From NCBI GenBank assembly GCA_022605955.1, contig JAKCOZ010000012.1, forward strand, positions 25,294,015 to 25,358,014: a stretch of 64,000 nt of DNA. Reading direction: 5' to 3'. A program made the position numbers and the translations under genes. Below the pieces are notes generated by a model. It did not search any database and was not told where the DNA came from. It worked only from the letters and a program-made list of their open reading frames with translations. Source of the stretch: Rallus limicola (lineage: Eukaryota; Chordata; Aves; Gruiformes; Rallidae). Positions 49,294 to 62,278 of the stretch are shown here, piece after piece (position 1 is the stretch's first letter; each line of letters opens with the position of its first letter).

Positions 49294-50180
49294 TTTCTTT
49301 CAAACCATATAAACATCAGCTTTGCTTTTCTGGACAGGCAGAAACTGTGATGTGACACCAGCCTGACATAACCAGTAAGAAATCTATTGTAGCATTGAGT
49401 TTGGCTGGCAAAGTCCATTTATTTTTTAGCAGTCATATACCAGCAGTATCATTTAGTGACAAGGGGCTGAGACTTAGTCTTCCCCATTTTAGATTTTATA
49501 AATATATATTAAAAAAATATATAGAGAAGTAAAAATATACTCTCTCTATATATATATATGCATATAAAAAAATGCATCTTAGAAGTAAAAAGCTCAACAA
49601 CCCTAGCAACCAGCTTCCCCAAGCCCAGCTTAAATGTTAGCTCTACACAGACATACAGAAGTCTCCAGTGTATGGGTTTTCATTAGTGCAACCACCATTA
49701 AAGAAACTTTGTGGAGGATAAAGATGCAGATCAATGAAATCATGGATTTAGGAAAGAAAATTAAACAATTTGAAAAGGATTACCACGATGGCCCAGCTAA
49801 TGAAGGCCAAACATGGCTCTGAAAAGTAAAAAAAGTGTGGCTGATCTACATTTATCTCATTGTGCAATTATTTTTAGTCCCCTTTTGTCCTTCCTTCAGG
49901 AGGCTGTGCTTTATTAAACTTGTGGTTTAATACTCTGAATAAAGAAATAATATAACACAGACTTAAAATTGTATTTAAAATTTAAAGACACAGGGCCTGA
50001 CAAAGCCTGTTTTCTTTCAGATCTGAGGAGCTAACTATGATTCAGAACCTGAAAATAATCGCTGGAAGCTTTGTGGCATCTCTGAGTACTCACAGAGATG
50101 AGGAATGTGGGGAAACAAAACTGCATCCCAGCAAAGAAACAACAAAAAATGAATGCTAACATTTAACTCTGCATGAGAGC

Positions 50181-50214
50181 AGATAATGTTACAAACAAGA
50201 TAATGTTACAAGTC
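50181..50214. repeat. short tandem duplication, 17-bp period
   Basis: agataatgttacaa occurs at 50181 and 50198. Confidence 0.9.
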
Positions 50215-50277
50215 AAGTGAAAGATGAAATAACCTGTCCACAAACCAAACTGAATTTCAAGTGGCATCTACAAAGGT

Positions 50278-50689
50278 GATAAAAGGCCTGGAGCATCTCC
50301 CCTACACGGAAAGGCTGAATGACCTGTGGCCATTCAGCCTTGAGAAAAGACAACTGAAAGGGGATCTATCAATGGGGATCAATAGCTGAAGGGTGGGACA
50401 CAGGGGGACATGGGCAGCCTCTGCTCAGTGTCTGTGGGGACAGGACAAGGGATGATGGCTGCAAGTTGGAGCACAGGGAGTTCCACACCAATCTGGGGAA
50501 GAACTTTTCCCCAGTGAGGGTGAGGGAGCCCTGGGCCAGGCTGCCCAGGGGGTGTGGAGTCTCCATCTCTAGAGATATTCCAGCCCCTTCTGGATGTCTA
50601 CCTGTGTGACCTGTCCTAGGGAGCTGCTTTGGCAGGGGGTTGGACCCAGTGATCTCTTGAGGTCCCTTCCAACCCCTGTGATTCTGTGG
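50278..50689 (+). mobile_element. CR1 LINE fragment (about 410 bp)
   Basis: It starts in the end of pol (cctggagcatctcccctac, ggaaaggctgaatgacctg) and continues through acaggacaagggatgatggc and gaagaacttttccccagtg. It then has the ctgcccagggggtgtggag and ggcagggggttggaccc blocks and ends ggtcccttccaacccctgtg attctgtgg. Sense is plus, 5'-truncated. The pol part is frameshifted. Confidence 0.95.
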
Positions 50690-51403
50690 TTTTGCTTGGC
50701 AGCACAGACTCATCCTAGCCTTTCCAGTAGCTGAGGCATCCGAGCAGTGTACAGTAGTACCTCCAGTCCATCTTGATGGCTTGGGCATATATAATGTATC
50801 AAGGGGGGGGACACTTCATCTCTTTATACCTGAGCTGAGAACTAAACCACTGTCATCCTCATTCAAGTCTCATGTTCCCATCTGCTCCACTTAACTTCTG
50901 ATAGCAGCAGAAACTGGGAGCAGACTGTCTTTTAAGTGTGATAGAAAAAAGCAGAAGTTCATTAGGAAAATTAGAGAACACTGTTAATTTATGGCTTTGA
51001 TGCCAACTTGCACCATAGATCTGCAAGCATTGCCCAAGCACCATGTGAAATTTAATAAAACAACTTTAAAAAGCACTAAATGTATTTTTTTGCAGATTTT
51101 CTGCTCCTGCCTGTAAGCTGCAGTACATTCAGATGACCAAGCTGAGCTGAATAACCTCACATTGAATTCATTTCTAAAAAGCAACCAATCCCTGCATGCA
51201 ATGGAGGAAGTGGGCTTTGTCTCCAGGATCCCACAGGCTAAAAGCTGATGCACAAAAATTCAGTTAAACCCTAGGTGCACAGCAATGGCTTTAAATAAAC
51301 CCTTCCTCTGAGCTACATTTCAACACCAGCCTGGTGAACAACCCTCCAACGTTGCTACAAACAAACTCCAGGTACACCAAAGTGTTTTGCTTGAAGGTAC
51401 TTA

Positions 51404-51485
51404 GGGATATGGTTTTAGCATAGAATGGGAAGGGTTTGACTTCATGTTCTTAAAGGTCTTTTCCAACCTTGTGATTCTGTGTTGA
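51404..51485 (+). mobile_element. old CR1 3'-end scrap
   Basis: The blocks tagggatatggttttagc, cttaaaggtcttttccaacc and ttgtgattctgtgtt match the aaggtcttttccaac CR1 subfamilies in plus sense. It is short and diverged, the same old group as the fragment at 5204. Confidence 0.72.
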
Positions 51486-54400
51486 ATACTGCTTGCCACT
51501 GCAAATCCCACAGACAGGTAAGAGTGGCAATCAGAGCTTTGGAGTTACGCTCATGGAACTGAAGACAAACTGAAGAGAACGTAAGGTTTCTGCTATGATT
51601 ATAGAGTCAGCTAGCTACACCTTGGGATTTTCCCTTTCAGTTTTGTGAAGTGGCCTAATTTTACCTGAGAAGTCTGTGGAGGAAGAGATTCAGCAAGATA
51701 TATATTATTTACCTGGTCAGGACTAGAAGAGAAAAGGTCAAAGCCTGGCCAATTCTCAGACCTACTGGTACTGTTCAATGTGAGCACACAGAAGAGAAGG
51801 GAAACCCCTTCTCAGGAGGTATCTCTACTACAAGAGCTCAGCTCACCAAACTTCAGGCAGCTCTAACCAGAGCCTGACCTGCCATAGTTTTATTACAGAA
51901 CCCCTCATCTGTGGTTTTACATGTAAAGCTGACAATTATTATTAAGCTGTGATAATGACTGCCTGTTATTTATATTGCAAAAGGGTTTGAAGAGCAAGCT
52001 CTGCCAGGGGCTGTGTGTGGAGGGTGGTGGTGGTGGGGAGAATGCCTGGGCAATGAGGAGATCTCACAATATAATTACTGCTGCTAGAGCACCTCACACA
52101 CAGTATTGTTCACAAATTAGCTTGATAGCCCAAACTTTTAATGACCTTTTAACTTGCGTGGGAATGATTCCTGCAGCAGCCCTTTTTAGTTGCTGTAATT
52201 AAAGTTAGTTAAAAGTTTTAACCAGAAAGTACACTCAAGGCACATAAACTGATAAAGGGAAACACAGCTTCAAGAGCTCTTTTTTTTTTTCCTCCCCCCC
52301 CCTATGCAGAGCTCCCACTGTGTCAGAAAATTACAGAGTGTCCATCTTTCAATTTGGCTCAGCAACAAAGGATTTCCACCTCCTCACTCCATGCTTTTCA
52401 TAGTTTTATTTTTAAATCTGGATGCTTTAATGGAGGCTTTAAAAAAAAAAAAAGAAGAAATATGTTGCTATGAATATGTGCCAGTATTAAATAGAAACAG
52501 AGAACTGGAAGAAATTTTGGAGTACAAGGAAGCCAAAAAACCATAAAGGGCCATTCCCCTGGTTCAAGGGCTGAAGCATGTGTGAGCTCCAATCTTCTGG
52601 TTTTCTTTGGAGCATTATGCTCCTCTAATTAGTTTTTAGGGGTGTGATACTCCTTATGCCCACTTTTTTAAATTGACTTGGATATTGATTTCTTTCCTTA
52701 TGAAGATGATTGCTTTCCATTTAAAGCTCCACATGCAAGTTGAACTGCAAGCCTTTCCTTTGAATAAACCAACAAGATGTTGGGAAAGGCCAGGTTTTAC
52801 AGGTACTGAAGCAATGAAAATGAAAAGCTGGTGTCAAGAGGTGTCAAATAGTCTGAATTCTTACACTCACTGGGGGAATTAGGTCCTCCACTATCATGAC
52901 ATTGGGGCAGAAGTCATACAGCCTAAATATTTTTATAGGGAAGCGCTGCAAAGAGCTGTTTCAATATTTATATGATGCTCACCGTAGATGCTGCCTGACC
53001 TCCAAAGGATGCAGATCAATTCCAACCAGAAATCAATCTGAAGTATTTTTCAGCCTCTAACTTTGTAAAAATATAAAGCATTCAGAGTCAAAAAGAATTT
53101 GGCACGACAATGGGACCATATCAATTCAAACTAGTTAAAAAATGTTCACCAATTCAATCGTTATAAATTAATAAATCTACAACGTTCTACTAAGATCTCC
53201 TTAAAATGTATAGACAGTCATAGTTCCCAAGGAGGGCAGGAGATGAGACTGGGCTTACTTTTGGCTTTTAAATGTGCTTATTTATGAGCTTCAATATTCT
53301 GCAAGCCAAAAGCTATCAGGGTTATTGTTTATAATAATAAAAAAAAAATATATATTGGAAATCAAACAGCATTCATACATACAGTACAAGAAAAAAACCC
53401 AAATCACTACACCACAACAAAACCCTGAGTATTTCAAAAACCAAAGAGGCCATAAAAAGCCCTTGTTCCTTACTGCACATACATTTGACCCATGGGTCAC
53501 CAAACCAAAGTTCAATACACCACATGGTGTCAGGAAGCTCCTTTTCAGAGCTCACACAGGTTTGCCTGTGCCTTCCCAACTTCAGAAGCCATTCTACACT
53601 TCAAATAACAATCACACAGCCTCACTGTATATATCATTAAATTGCATTCATTATAAGATTATTAGCCTGTTAAAGCCATCAACCTCTCACTGATAAATAA
53701 TCAGTATAACTATGTGCACTTGCCTTGTGGTTATAATTAAAGACAGATAGTTTATTACTGCCAACACCTTTGCAGTTGGTGGCAGCCATTAAGAGGGTTA
53801 ATGATGATATCCTTTCATTGGTTTCAGGCAATAACCTGTGATAACTAATGCCAGGTAAGAGGGGGTTTGGCCTCACACAGGATTTTGGCCATTTCACTTA
53901 TGATTTGAAAAAAAATTAATAAAAAATTCAGTGCTGAGACATGCCCTAGTTGGCAGAGACATAACTGTGTGGAGAGTTGCACTGTCTCAGGAGAAGTGAG
54001 CCAGCCACTTGAGAAATGAGAGGAAGGCAGGACCTTGGAAGAGTGCACTCCTTAAAGGAAACCCATACTTATTTAAATGCCACCACTGTGCAAGATGTTT
54101 TCCATGGTCCACCTTGGATTATGCATGAGTGTTGTGAGACCATCGTGCCTGGTGGGATTCCCACAACCCCACTCATACAAAGGAAATGATGACACTGGCA
54201 TCCTCCTTGCACAAAGCCCAGGCCAATCACTATGGCTGGGAAAGGCAGGGTTGAGTTTCATGAAGGTTTTCACATGTGTTCACTTCAGCAAAAACAAAAC
54301 CTTTCATTATTTCCTCAAATATCTTGAGGGGAAAAAACCCAAACAGATTGCAAGATGACAGCCTGTAGCCAGGTCACTCAACCAGGAACTATACTGTCAT

Positions 54401-55727
54401 CTTCTGTCAGACATCTACTAGATATGTTCAGCTTTGTACAAATAATTACATACCCATACCTTTTTGTTCTCTTTTTCTAGTTAAAGGGAGCAGCAGACTG
54501 ATCAAAACATGGCTCTCCCTTTGATTTGAAGGTATCAAACAAAATAATGTATCCATCAACAAAAATTACTCTACCAATTCATGGTCTGTCCTACAAATCA
54601 CTCCTATAAACCATACAATTGACAAAGCTCCTCATCTGCATGCTTTCCTGAACTTCTAAAATTCCTGTTTCATGTGCTAAAACTAAATCAGAAATGTAAA
54701 GTTAATGTCAGGGTATATTTAATTCCAGATATTTATTATTCTGCCTTCCCTTTTTACTGTATACACCCTGAGCCAGGAACCATTGCATGGGGACATTCAA
54801 AAAGGTGAGTGTGATCCCTCAGAAACATTGCTGACTCAGCTCCTCTTCAGGTGACATTCATTTCCATGCAGAAGGCCAATGTACCACTTGAATCCTACTT
54901 AAACCTCACCCTGCTGGCACAGTGGGATTTCACTGGATCACAAGCTTCATGGTTGGAAAGCACTGGCAGACGATTGTGCCAAGAAGATGCTCAGAGCATC
55001 TTCAAGGGGTTGTATTGGCCAGACATAAAAAAAGGGAAATAAAATAAAGTTTAGAATATTTGCATTTCCTCAGAAGGTCCTGTGGAGGTTTTGGTGCTAG
55101 AGATGTCTTGTGGCAGGGCAGAGCCTGCCCTCCAATTCAAACTGCACAGAGCAACCATGGGACACAGCAGGGCCAGAGAGCTCTGGCATTCCCCCTTGAG
55201 TGGTGAGGATAGACCCATGGCAGCACCCAGGAGCTCCCTACATCCCACATATGAGACAACTGTTCTCCTTTGAGCTATCCCAAAAGATGTTGCAGCAGAT
55301 TTTTGCCTTTCTCCAGCAGAAAATTAAAGAAAATGCCTACTGAACAGGAAAAATCCACGGTGATTAAGCTAGACAATGCCAGTCAATTAGTTAAACTAAA
55401 GAAAAAGACACAGAACTAGAATATTTATCCCACCCCCAACCATTTCTAATCACTGACTTTTTTTTAAATCTCACATTCATTTACTTTGAGTCCATAAGAG
55501 GCTTTCAGGTAATACAGTAATTCTTGATCAAATGAAACAAATAAAAACCACATCCATTTGTTACTTTGCCATGTTAATCTGCTTTGTTCCCTTCCTCTTT
55601 CACCATGGTAACTCTTCAGGCAATTGCCAATTTTTAAGAATGCAGACAAACACAGCAGATACACCCCTGCATGAATTAAGCCTGGCACTGTGGCTTCAGG
55701 GCTTACACAAAACATACTTATCATTTG
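51486..55727. other. 4.2 kb of unique sequence, no gene supported
   Basis: No transposon is recognised. A pyrimidine/C-run is at about 52273-52303. Possible short plus-strand exons (acceptor tttcattggtttcag and donor GCCAG|GTAAGAG at 53825-53855; donor AAAAG|GTGAGTG at 54786) have stops in all frames or are too short. The segment 51965-52210 is free of repeats and could be a conserved noncoding element; untested. Confidence 0.4.
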
Positions 55728-56314
55728 GGTGGGCAGCAGGGACAGGGAGGGGATTGTCCCTCTCTGCTCTGCCCTCAGCGGGCCCCAGCTGGAGTCCTGT
55801 GTCCAGAGCTGAGGCCCCAACACAATAAAGATGTGGGGCTGTTGGAGAGGGGTCAGAGGAGCCATGGAGATGCTCAGAGGGCTGGAGCAGCTCCCCTATG
55901 GAGAGAGGCTGAGGGAGCTGGGCTGGGTCAGCCTGGAGAAGAGAAGGCTGTGGGGGGACCTCATTGCAGCCTGCCAGTCCCTGAAGGGAGCAGAGGAACA
56001 GGAGGGGAATCAGCTTGTTCAAGGGCAGAGCCTGGCAGGACAAGGTGGATGGAGTGAAGCTGGAGGAGGGAAGGGGGAGAGGAGAGATTGGGGGGAAGTT
56101 CTGTGCAGAGAGAGTGGTGAGGGGCTGGAACAGGCTGCCCAGAGAGGGGGTGGGTGCCCCGTCCCTGGGGGTGTTGAAGGCCAGGTTGGCTGGGGCCCTG
56201 GGCAGCCTTGTGTAGCTCCAGGCCTGGAGGTTGGTGTCCCTGCCTGTGGCAGAGGGGTTGGAGCTCTGTGCTCCTTGGGGTCCCTTCCAACCCAGACCAG
56301 TCTGGGATTCTATA
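55728..56314 (+). mobile_element. CR1 LINE fragment (about 590 bp), GC-rich subfamily
   Basis: It begins in pol near gcagggacagggagggg and includes gagaggctgagggagctggg and gaagagaaggctgtgggg. It ends with cctggaggttggtgtccctg and ggtcccttccaacccagacc. Plus sense. The frame 55831-56439 (202 codons), the longest in the window, runs through it. Only its first part ([19 protein letters not shown]) is CR1 pol; the rest is untranslated CR1 and flank. Confidence 0.94.
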
Positions 56315-57109
56315 CCTATTTCCCTGCAAACAGGAATTACACATTGATTTTCTTAAGAGGCACTAGAAAACTACACAAGTTCCTACACAAGGGCAACAGT
56401 TTCCTGAACTTAGAAACAGCAGTTTTGCCACCCCCTTAGGAGCACAAACCAGAGCTGGAAGCCTACAAAACATTTCCTAAGCTCCTCTTACAATTAAATG
56501 CTGTGGGGCAATGAACTGAAGCAACGCTGCAACATCTGGTTGAGGCTAGAGGCGATGACTGCTCACCAGCAGCCTCGCTGAGCAAACAGGAAAGAGTTAA
56601 TTGCTTATAAATTGTAAATTGAGCACCTCAGTCTAACAAAAGAGCCCAAAAAGTAACAGTCTGGGCACCCTGGTCACACACTGTAGGGCTTTATGTTCAG
56701 ACTATGGCATCCTGTAAACACCTCACAAGGTTTTCTTATTGAGACAGAGACCACACGCCTGTTTGAACACCAAGACTGAATTTTCAGGATGACACCTCAT
56801 TTTTTCAAGTACAGGCTGTAGGCATGGACCCACCCTATCTGCAGGACACCCCCTCACTAGCAAGCTAGCTCAGCATTTTTCCATAGTCACTGGCTGTGGG
56901 ATTTTTGTCTTATCCAGGGAATACCTCCCTCCAGATCTGCCACTTCTACCAGCTGCTTAAGGGAGAAGTTGAACTGTAAAAGAACAAACATGTCAGAAGA
57001 AAGGACCTGCACACAATAAATATAGTTGAGTCTGCCAAAGAGACAGCCTTAGAATTGGATTTATTTTGTATTGTATTGTTTTTCAAGCTGAACAACATGC
57101 ATCACCCAC
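56315..57109. other. unique sequence
   Basis: I see nothing in it beyond ordinary AT-rich sequence. Confidence 0.4.
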
Positions 57110-57262
57110 AGGGGTCACAGCCCCATGCTGGACTGAGTTCAAGAAGCATCTGGATGATGCCCTCAGTCCCACGCTCTGACTTGGCTGGCCCTGTGTGGAG
57201 CCCGGAGCTGGGCTTGATGGTCCTTATGGGTCCCTTCCAATTCTGGGGATTCTGGGATTTGA
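57110..57262 (+). mobile_element. CR1 LINE 3'-end fragment, another subfamily
   Basis: Blocks gggtcacagccccatgctgg, gagttcaagaagcatctgga, gagctgggcttgatggtcc and ttatgggtcccttccaattc end in gattctggga. This matches the CR1 group with a tcaagaag...tgatggtcc 3' UTR, in plus sense. Confidence 0.85.
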
Positions 57263-59439
57263 TGATGTCTTTTGAACAATATCTTGGTGTTGGCCAGTTG
57301 TGCTTTTTGATCATCCATAACATTGATGGAGCCATACCACAGAAGAAAGGCTAAGGAGAGATCCCAAAAGCTGTTAATTGCACCCATTCTGAGCCATTAT
57401 GGACTAAGCCTCCAGCACCTGACCAGACACAAATCTTTTCCATTCATCCAGGACACAATTTATGAGACTTCTTGTATTGTATTGTTCAAATGATCCCACC
57501 CAGTAAACTGAGGTAATAAAAGTCTGGAAGAAACTTAAAAAACACTCTAAGTTCAGCTCTTTCCAGAGTTGCCATCTCCTATTTTATAGTTCCTCTGTCA
57601 CCATCTGCAGAGATACTTTAGGTATTTATTTAGAGGAATTCTCACATAGGTTTTTGGTACAAGGCACCACATAAGTCAACATCCAAGGCAAGGAAAATAC
57701 AGAACATCAATATTTACAGGTCTTGAAAGGCCCCTGTCGGGTTTTTTATTCCTTAATTTGATGCATGTTAGAGAAAATAATAAGCAAGAGAGAAAAGCAA
57801 TAAAGAAAAGGAGAAGTTAACGTGCTTAGAGAGATTAATTCTCAAAGCAAGACAAGGAAGTAGCTGGAACATAGAGCTAAAGTGGTGGCAAATCTCTCTG
57901 AGATTATAAAAGAGCCTACTGGACAGATGGATCGGGCAATCATTTGATATGAATCAGTTGAGAACAAAGATAAAACAGGAAAGGAGAAAGGGAAATAGAT
58001 GTTTCATGTCTGAAAGCAGCAGGTTTAGGAACAGGGAGTTACCAGCTGACTTTGCTGAAACAACTGCTATCAAATTAGTACAAGAGAGTGACATGCTTGA
58101 ACAGGCAGGACAAGGGACATAAGAAATGAAACTCAGAAGATGCAAGAGAGAGCGATGCCCTGCTCTGTGGCAAGCCATTTAAAAGGCAAACAAGACACAA
58201 GGAAGAGCAAGTGGTGGAAGAGTTGAGGAGGAACCAACAGAAAAGTGAGAAATAAAAAAACAAAGTGACAGACCTTATTGGGACATAAACCTGATAGAGC
58301 TCACCTACAATTAGCCATGGGCTACATGCTGCACAGCTTTGCTGTGTTCTGTGTGAAATATCTAGGGATGCAGCAACAATTCCTTCCAATCACCATCCTC
58401 TTACTCGTTTGGCATCAGCTGAGAATCTGGGACTGGGCTTGTGAAATGTCATTTTGAAATACACAACTCCACCACCCAAATCCCCAAGTCCTTTGGAACA
58501 GCCTGATCTACATGCCTGCTTTGATTTTACCTTTGTAATACCCACCAAATAAGTTCAGGATTTTGTGATTTCATTGCTGGATGGAACCAAATACTGTAGC
58601 TTTATGCCTGCATGCTATGTTCCCCACATACAGGAACCAAATTAATCTAATAAACCTGCTACAGTTTTCATGATCCCTTATCAAACAAGCTTTGGAAATT
58701 AGAACATGGGTGTTACTATTTCCAAAGACTTTTTGTACATGTACTTAGATACATACACACACATATATATATATATTGATATTCTGCTTCTAATAGTTGG
58801 TTACTGAACTCAGTGGAAGAAAAATTACTAAGAACTCAACCAAACTCTTAGCCTACAAAACAGAAGCCTGCTCCATTTCCAACAGAGGTGACTTAGGCAT
58901 TTCTCCAGCAAGTGCCAGCAAGTTACTGTCACTGGCATTAACCTTTATTTAAATGTCTGACAGACTTAGAAACAGAGAGGTGTGACAAGAGCTCTTGGCA
59001 AGCTACTTGCCAGCAGAAAAGTGTGAATATTAGTGGAAGCGACCTGTAACTTCTAAGGTTCCATCTGGCTGCCCTCTTCCCTGCTCCATGCCTATCATTT
59101 GCAGGCAGTGGCTTGCTACAGCTTTGGCATGTTTTAAAGTATTGATATTTTTAAAAACAAGCAGAGAAGGACAACATTCCACTTGCACTGGAAAAACTTG
59201 AGACATGTTTTCTCTATTCTGCTTGCTCTGCGGTATTTGCCTCTCCCAGCTATTCCCACTGAACAGGCTACTCCAGGGACAAGCCCATTTTAGGATTGGT
59301 TCCTTCATAATCTCAATCAGTAGTTCATGCACTCACCTTTTTGTTTGTTTCTTTGATTTCTATAAATGTTTCCTGAATTTCATCCACTGAGACCAGTGAC
59401 CAAAGAGCAAAGCCACCTCTACACTTTCATTGTTCCTAA
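57263..59439. other. unique sequence, no gene supported
   Basis: Minus frames at 57954-58389 and 59030-59332 lack splice or start support. A microsatellite is at 58755-58776. Confidence 0.4.
58755..58776. repeat. (AC)n(AT)n microsatellite
   Basis: An acacacac stretch passes into atatatatatat. Confidence 0.85.
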
Positions 59440-59685
59440 CCTCAGGACAAGGGGAGCATAGGAAGTTCCCCACCAATATGGGGAAGAACTTCTTCAAGGT
59501 GAGAGTGATGAAGCCCTGGGACAGGCTGCCCAGAGGGGTGTGGAGTCTCCTTCTCTGGAGAGATTCCAGCCCCATCTGGATGCCAACCTGTGTGCCCTGT
59601 CCTAGGGACCCTGCTTTGGCAGGGGGCTGGACCCAATGATCTCTCAAGGTCCCTTCCCAACGATTCTGTGATTCAACATAGAATT
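59440..59685 (+). mobile_element. CR1 LINE, 5'-truncated 3' end
   Basis: From tcaggacaaggggagcatag through gggacaggctgcccagaggg, gtggagtctccttctctgg and ggcagggggctggacccaat to ggtcccttcccaacgattctgtgattc. About 20 bases normally found between the acaaggggca and gagcataggaag blocks are missing. Plus sense. Confidence 0.94.
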
Positions 59686-62100
59686 TTAGCTATACTATCT
59701 AAACACATCCATCATTTCTCTGCCAGCCTCTGTAATCCCCTACCAATAACATCTCCACATCTCTTATTTCATTCTGTACATCCTTTCAGTAAACTCTTGA
59801 TGTTTTAAATCCCCAATCACTCCTCTCATTCAGCCATGTCTCACTTATTCCAATAATTTCATACTTATGCTAAAACATCTGTAACTCCCATTCAGCAATC
59901 TTATATAATAAGATATGCAGCTTTTCTCTCTTTGCTCTCCTTTGATTTACATTCTTACTAGAGGTATCTTCCACTGAACATTGTTAACCAGTGGATAAAT
60001 TACCTTGGGATTTAGGCAATGCCATCTAAATCTCTCTCCACCCTCATTATTTGAGCTAATAAAAAATGGATAGTGATTTTCCAGTTTACAATTCAGCCAA
60101 TTTTCTCCTGAGCTTGTGAAAGACAACCCCTTAACAAACATTACTCTGCTTTTTTAGTGTTGAGGTGTTTTTATTTTCTTCTTCCATTTTTTAGGTTTTG
60201 ATGTTGTTTGGGGGTTTTTGTTGGCTTGATTTTTTTATATAAAAACTTTGTTACCTTAAAAGGTCTCCCTGACCCAACCCAGTGAGCACAAAGGCAGCCT
60301 TGCACAACTGAGATCTCCTCTGTTAAAAACAACCAAGCCAAACCACCAGATCATGGAAGCATGCAGATTTAAACACTCAGATGTTAAAATACCAGTTCAA
60401 AGTTTCCTGGCTGTTGTGCAGAAGAGTCAGGAAGGAAAGGGTATCTTAGAAAGGATGCTAGAGTAGCCTGCTCACCCATCCCTGCTGGGGCAGGGGAGGT
60501 GGTGCCTGGAGGCAGGGCTCTCCACAGCATCAGGTGCTGACTGAGCCCTTCACAGAGCACTGGCAGCTACAGTGATGCTCAAGGAGCCTTCAGCTCAGCA
60601 TGACCCAAAACACATCCTGCTGGGGCTGGAGAAACATCTACAGCATCTCCTCAGCATTTTCCATGCAGGAAGGCTGTGGCTAACCAGTTCAGAGGGAGGC
60701 CCCAAGGAAAAGCTCAGGTTCTCTTTTGCTGAGCTGAAATTGAAGCAAGCACCCAGGAACTCAAGAGCATTTTCCAGCCCTGCTCTTGCTGTGCATCCAC
60801 TTCTCCAAGTATAAATCACACAGAGCCTCTAACATCAGCTTCCATCTGTACTCCCTACAAGTGCAGATACACACATCCTGCTTACACATCCATTCCCCCC
60901 AACGACACAGCATTTAACAGATTTAATAAGCACCTTATTTTAAAACTGGCTACCTTGCAAGATTATAACAAATTCAATTAAAACCAAAAGCTTGCAAGCA
61001 TGTTTTAGGACATAATTAGTAAACAAATAACCTTACCTAATACTGGGTTTCAAAGGAAGAACATCAATAGGAGATATCTCATGTGTATGCCCCTTGTTTG
61101 ATTTATTCCCACTGTGGTTATATCCTTTTCTCTAAAGCCCTGAAAGAGCTGTTTCCTGAAAAGGAGCCATCAAAACTGAAAAAGGAAAGAAAAAAAAAAA
61201 AATCTAAGGCTTAACCACAGTTATCCACTTACAAAACATAAAAGCCAGACCAAGAGGGACCCTTTTGCCTGCCTTACTAAGTCTTTTCCTTTAAGCTTTT
61301 GGTGATGCTCAAACCCCTTTTCTTCAGGTGAACAAGATCAGGGGGATTTTTGTAATTGCAGATTAGTGCAAACCTGAGCAGTGGGTTGTTGTGAGTAACT
61401 TGACTCCCCCTGCAGTTACCAGAGCCCTTTTGGAGAGCACAGCTCCTGTTGGGTGCACAGGACTTCTCACATAAACCCTTGAGTAGTGGGTAAACCCAGG
61501 AAGCCAAGCGTTTCCAAATGAGTTAGAGAAAACTATTCCTGAGATTTAAATTCTGATTTAAATTGCAAGTATAGAGAAGGTCAAGGAACTAATTTGGAAA
61601 GTACAGCATGATTTGAAGAAGGGAAACCATGACAGCTAACCCTTCAGGAATGGTAGTTCACCTGTAATGAATTAGGTATTAAATTGAATTTTAAAATAAT
61701 ATCAAAGATACTGTGATTCAATGCACCTGACCACTCTAGGGTTAAGGCTAAAAATAATGTTGGTTCCAAGAAATACAGCAATTATATTAATTTCTTTAAT
61801 ACTTGCAGCAATAATTATGTCATTATAAAAGTTATCAATTTTATTCTGCCAGATTAAAGTTCTCACTGTGCACTTGAAGGAAGTGGTGTCAGAGGCACAC
61901 AGGATTAGTTCGAAGTAGAGCCAAGGAAAACACTTGCAGCAGTGGTGACAGCAAGGCCTCTGGCTGCACTGCTTCATTAGCTGCACCCAGGCCCTAACCA
62001 TTTCTATTCTCAGTAAGGCAGCCCCTGTTCACCTGAAACATCTCCCATGGTGTAGTAAAGCACAGGAGGAAAATACTGTGCAAGTATTTCTCTGGCCTCT
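59686..62100. other. unique sequence, no gene supported
   Basis: The segment at 60480-60800 is relatively G+C-rich and open on both strands, without exon signals. No repeat is recognised. Confidence 0.4.
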
Positions 62101-62278
62101 CTGCCAGAGAGGGGGTGGGTGCCCCATCCCAGGGGGTGTTCAAGGCCAGGTTGGCTGGGGCCCTGGGCAACCTTGTGTAGCTCCAGGCCTGGAGGTTGGT
62201 GTCCCTGCCTGTGGCAGGGGATTGGAGCTCTGTGATCTTTGTCTCCCTTCCAACCCAGACCATTCTATGATTCTATAA
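62101..62278 (+). mobile_element. CR1 LINE 3' end, same subfamily as 55.7 kb
   Basis: From ctgccagagagggggtggg through aaggccaggttggctggggc and cctggaggttggtgtccctg to cccttccaacccagaccatt and ctatgattctat. It is nearly collinear with about 56130-56314. Plus sense. Confidence 0.93.

Larger units (their letters stand above)
43508..50277. other. 6.8 kb of unique sequence, no CR1, no gene supported
   Basis: No transposon is recognised. A TAATT-rich stretch lies at 43930-44110, including CCAATTA at 44042 facing TAATTGG at 44063. A 34-nt plus-strand stretch at 46615-46648 sits between ctcctttctctag and CATG|GTAAGG and is open; it is too short to call. The plus frame 49634-49822 ends in a charged, helix-like peptide but has no exon signals. 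A 17-bp tandem duplication is at 50181-50214. Confidence 0.4.

Noticed and set aside
49634..49822. Plus frame ending in a charged helix-like peptide
   Set aside because: It looks protein-like but has no splice sites or start context and is only 62 codons.
53825..53860. Strong acceptor and GCCAG|GTAAGAG donor on the plus strand, 27 bases apart
   Set aside because: All three frames of the enclosed bases contain stops; taken as a decoy and a warning about how often such pairs occur.
55831..56439. Longest open frame, 202 codons, plus strand
   Set aside because: It lies mostly inside a CR1 fragment. Only the first part matches CR1 pol and the remainder translates CR1 3' UTR and flank.
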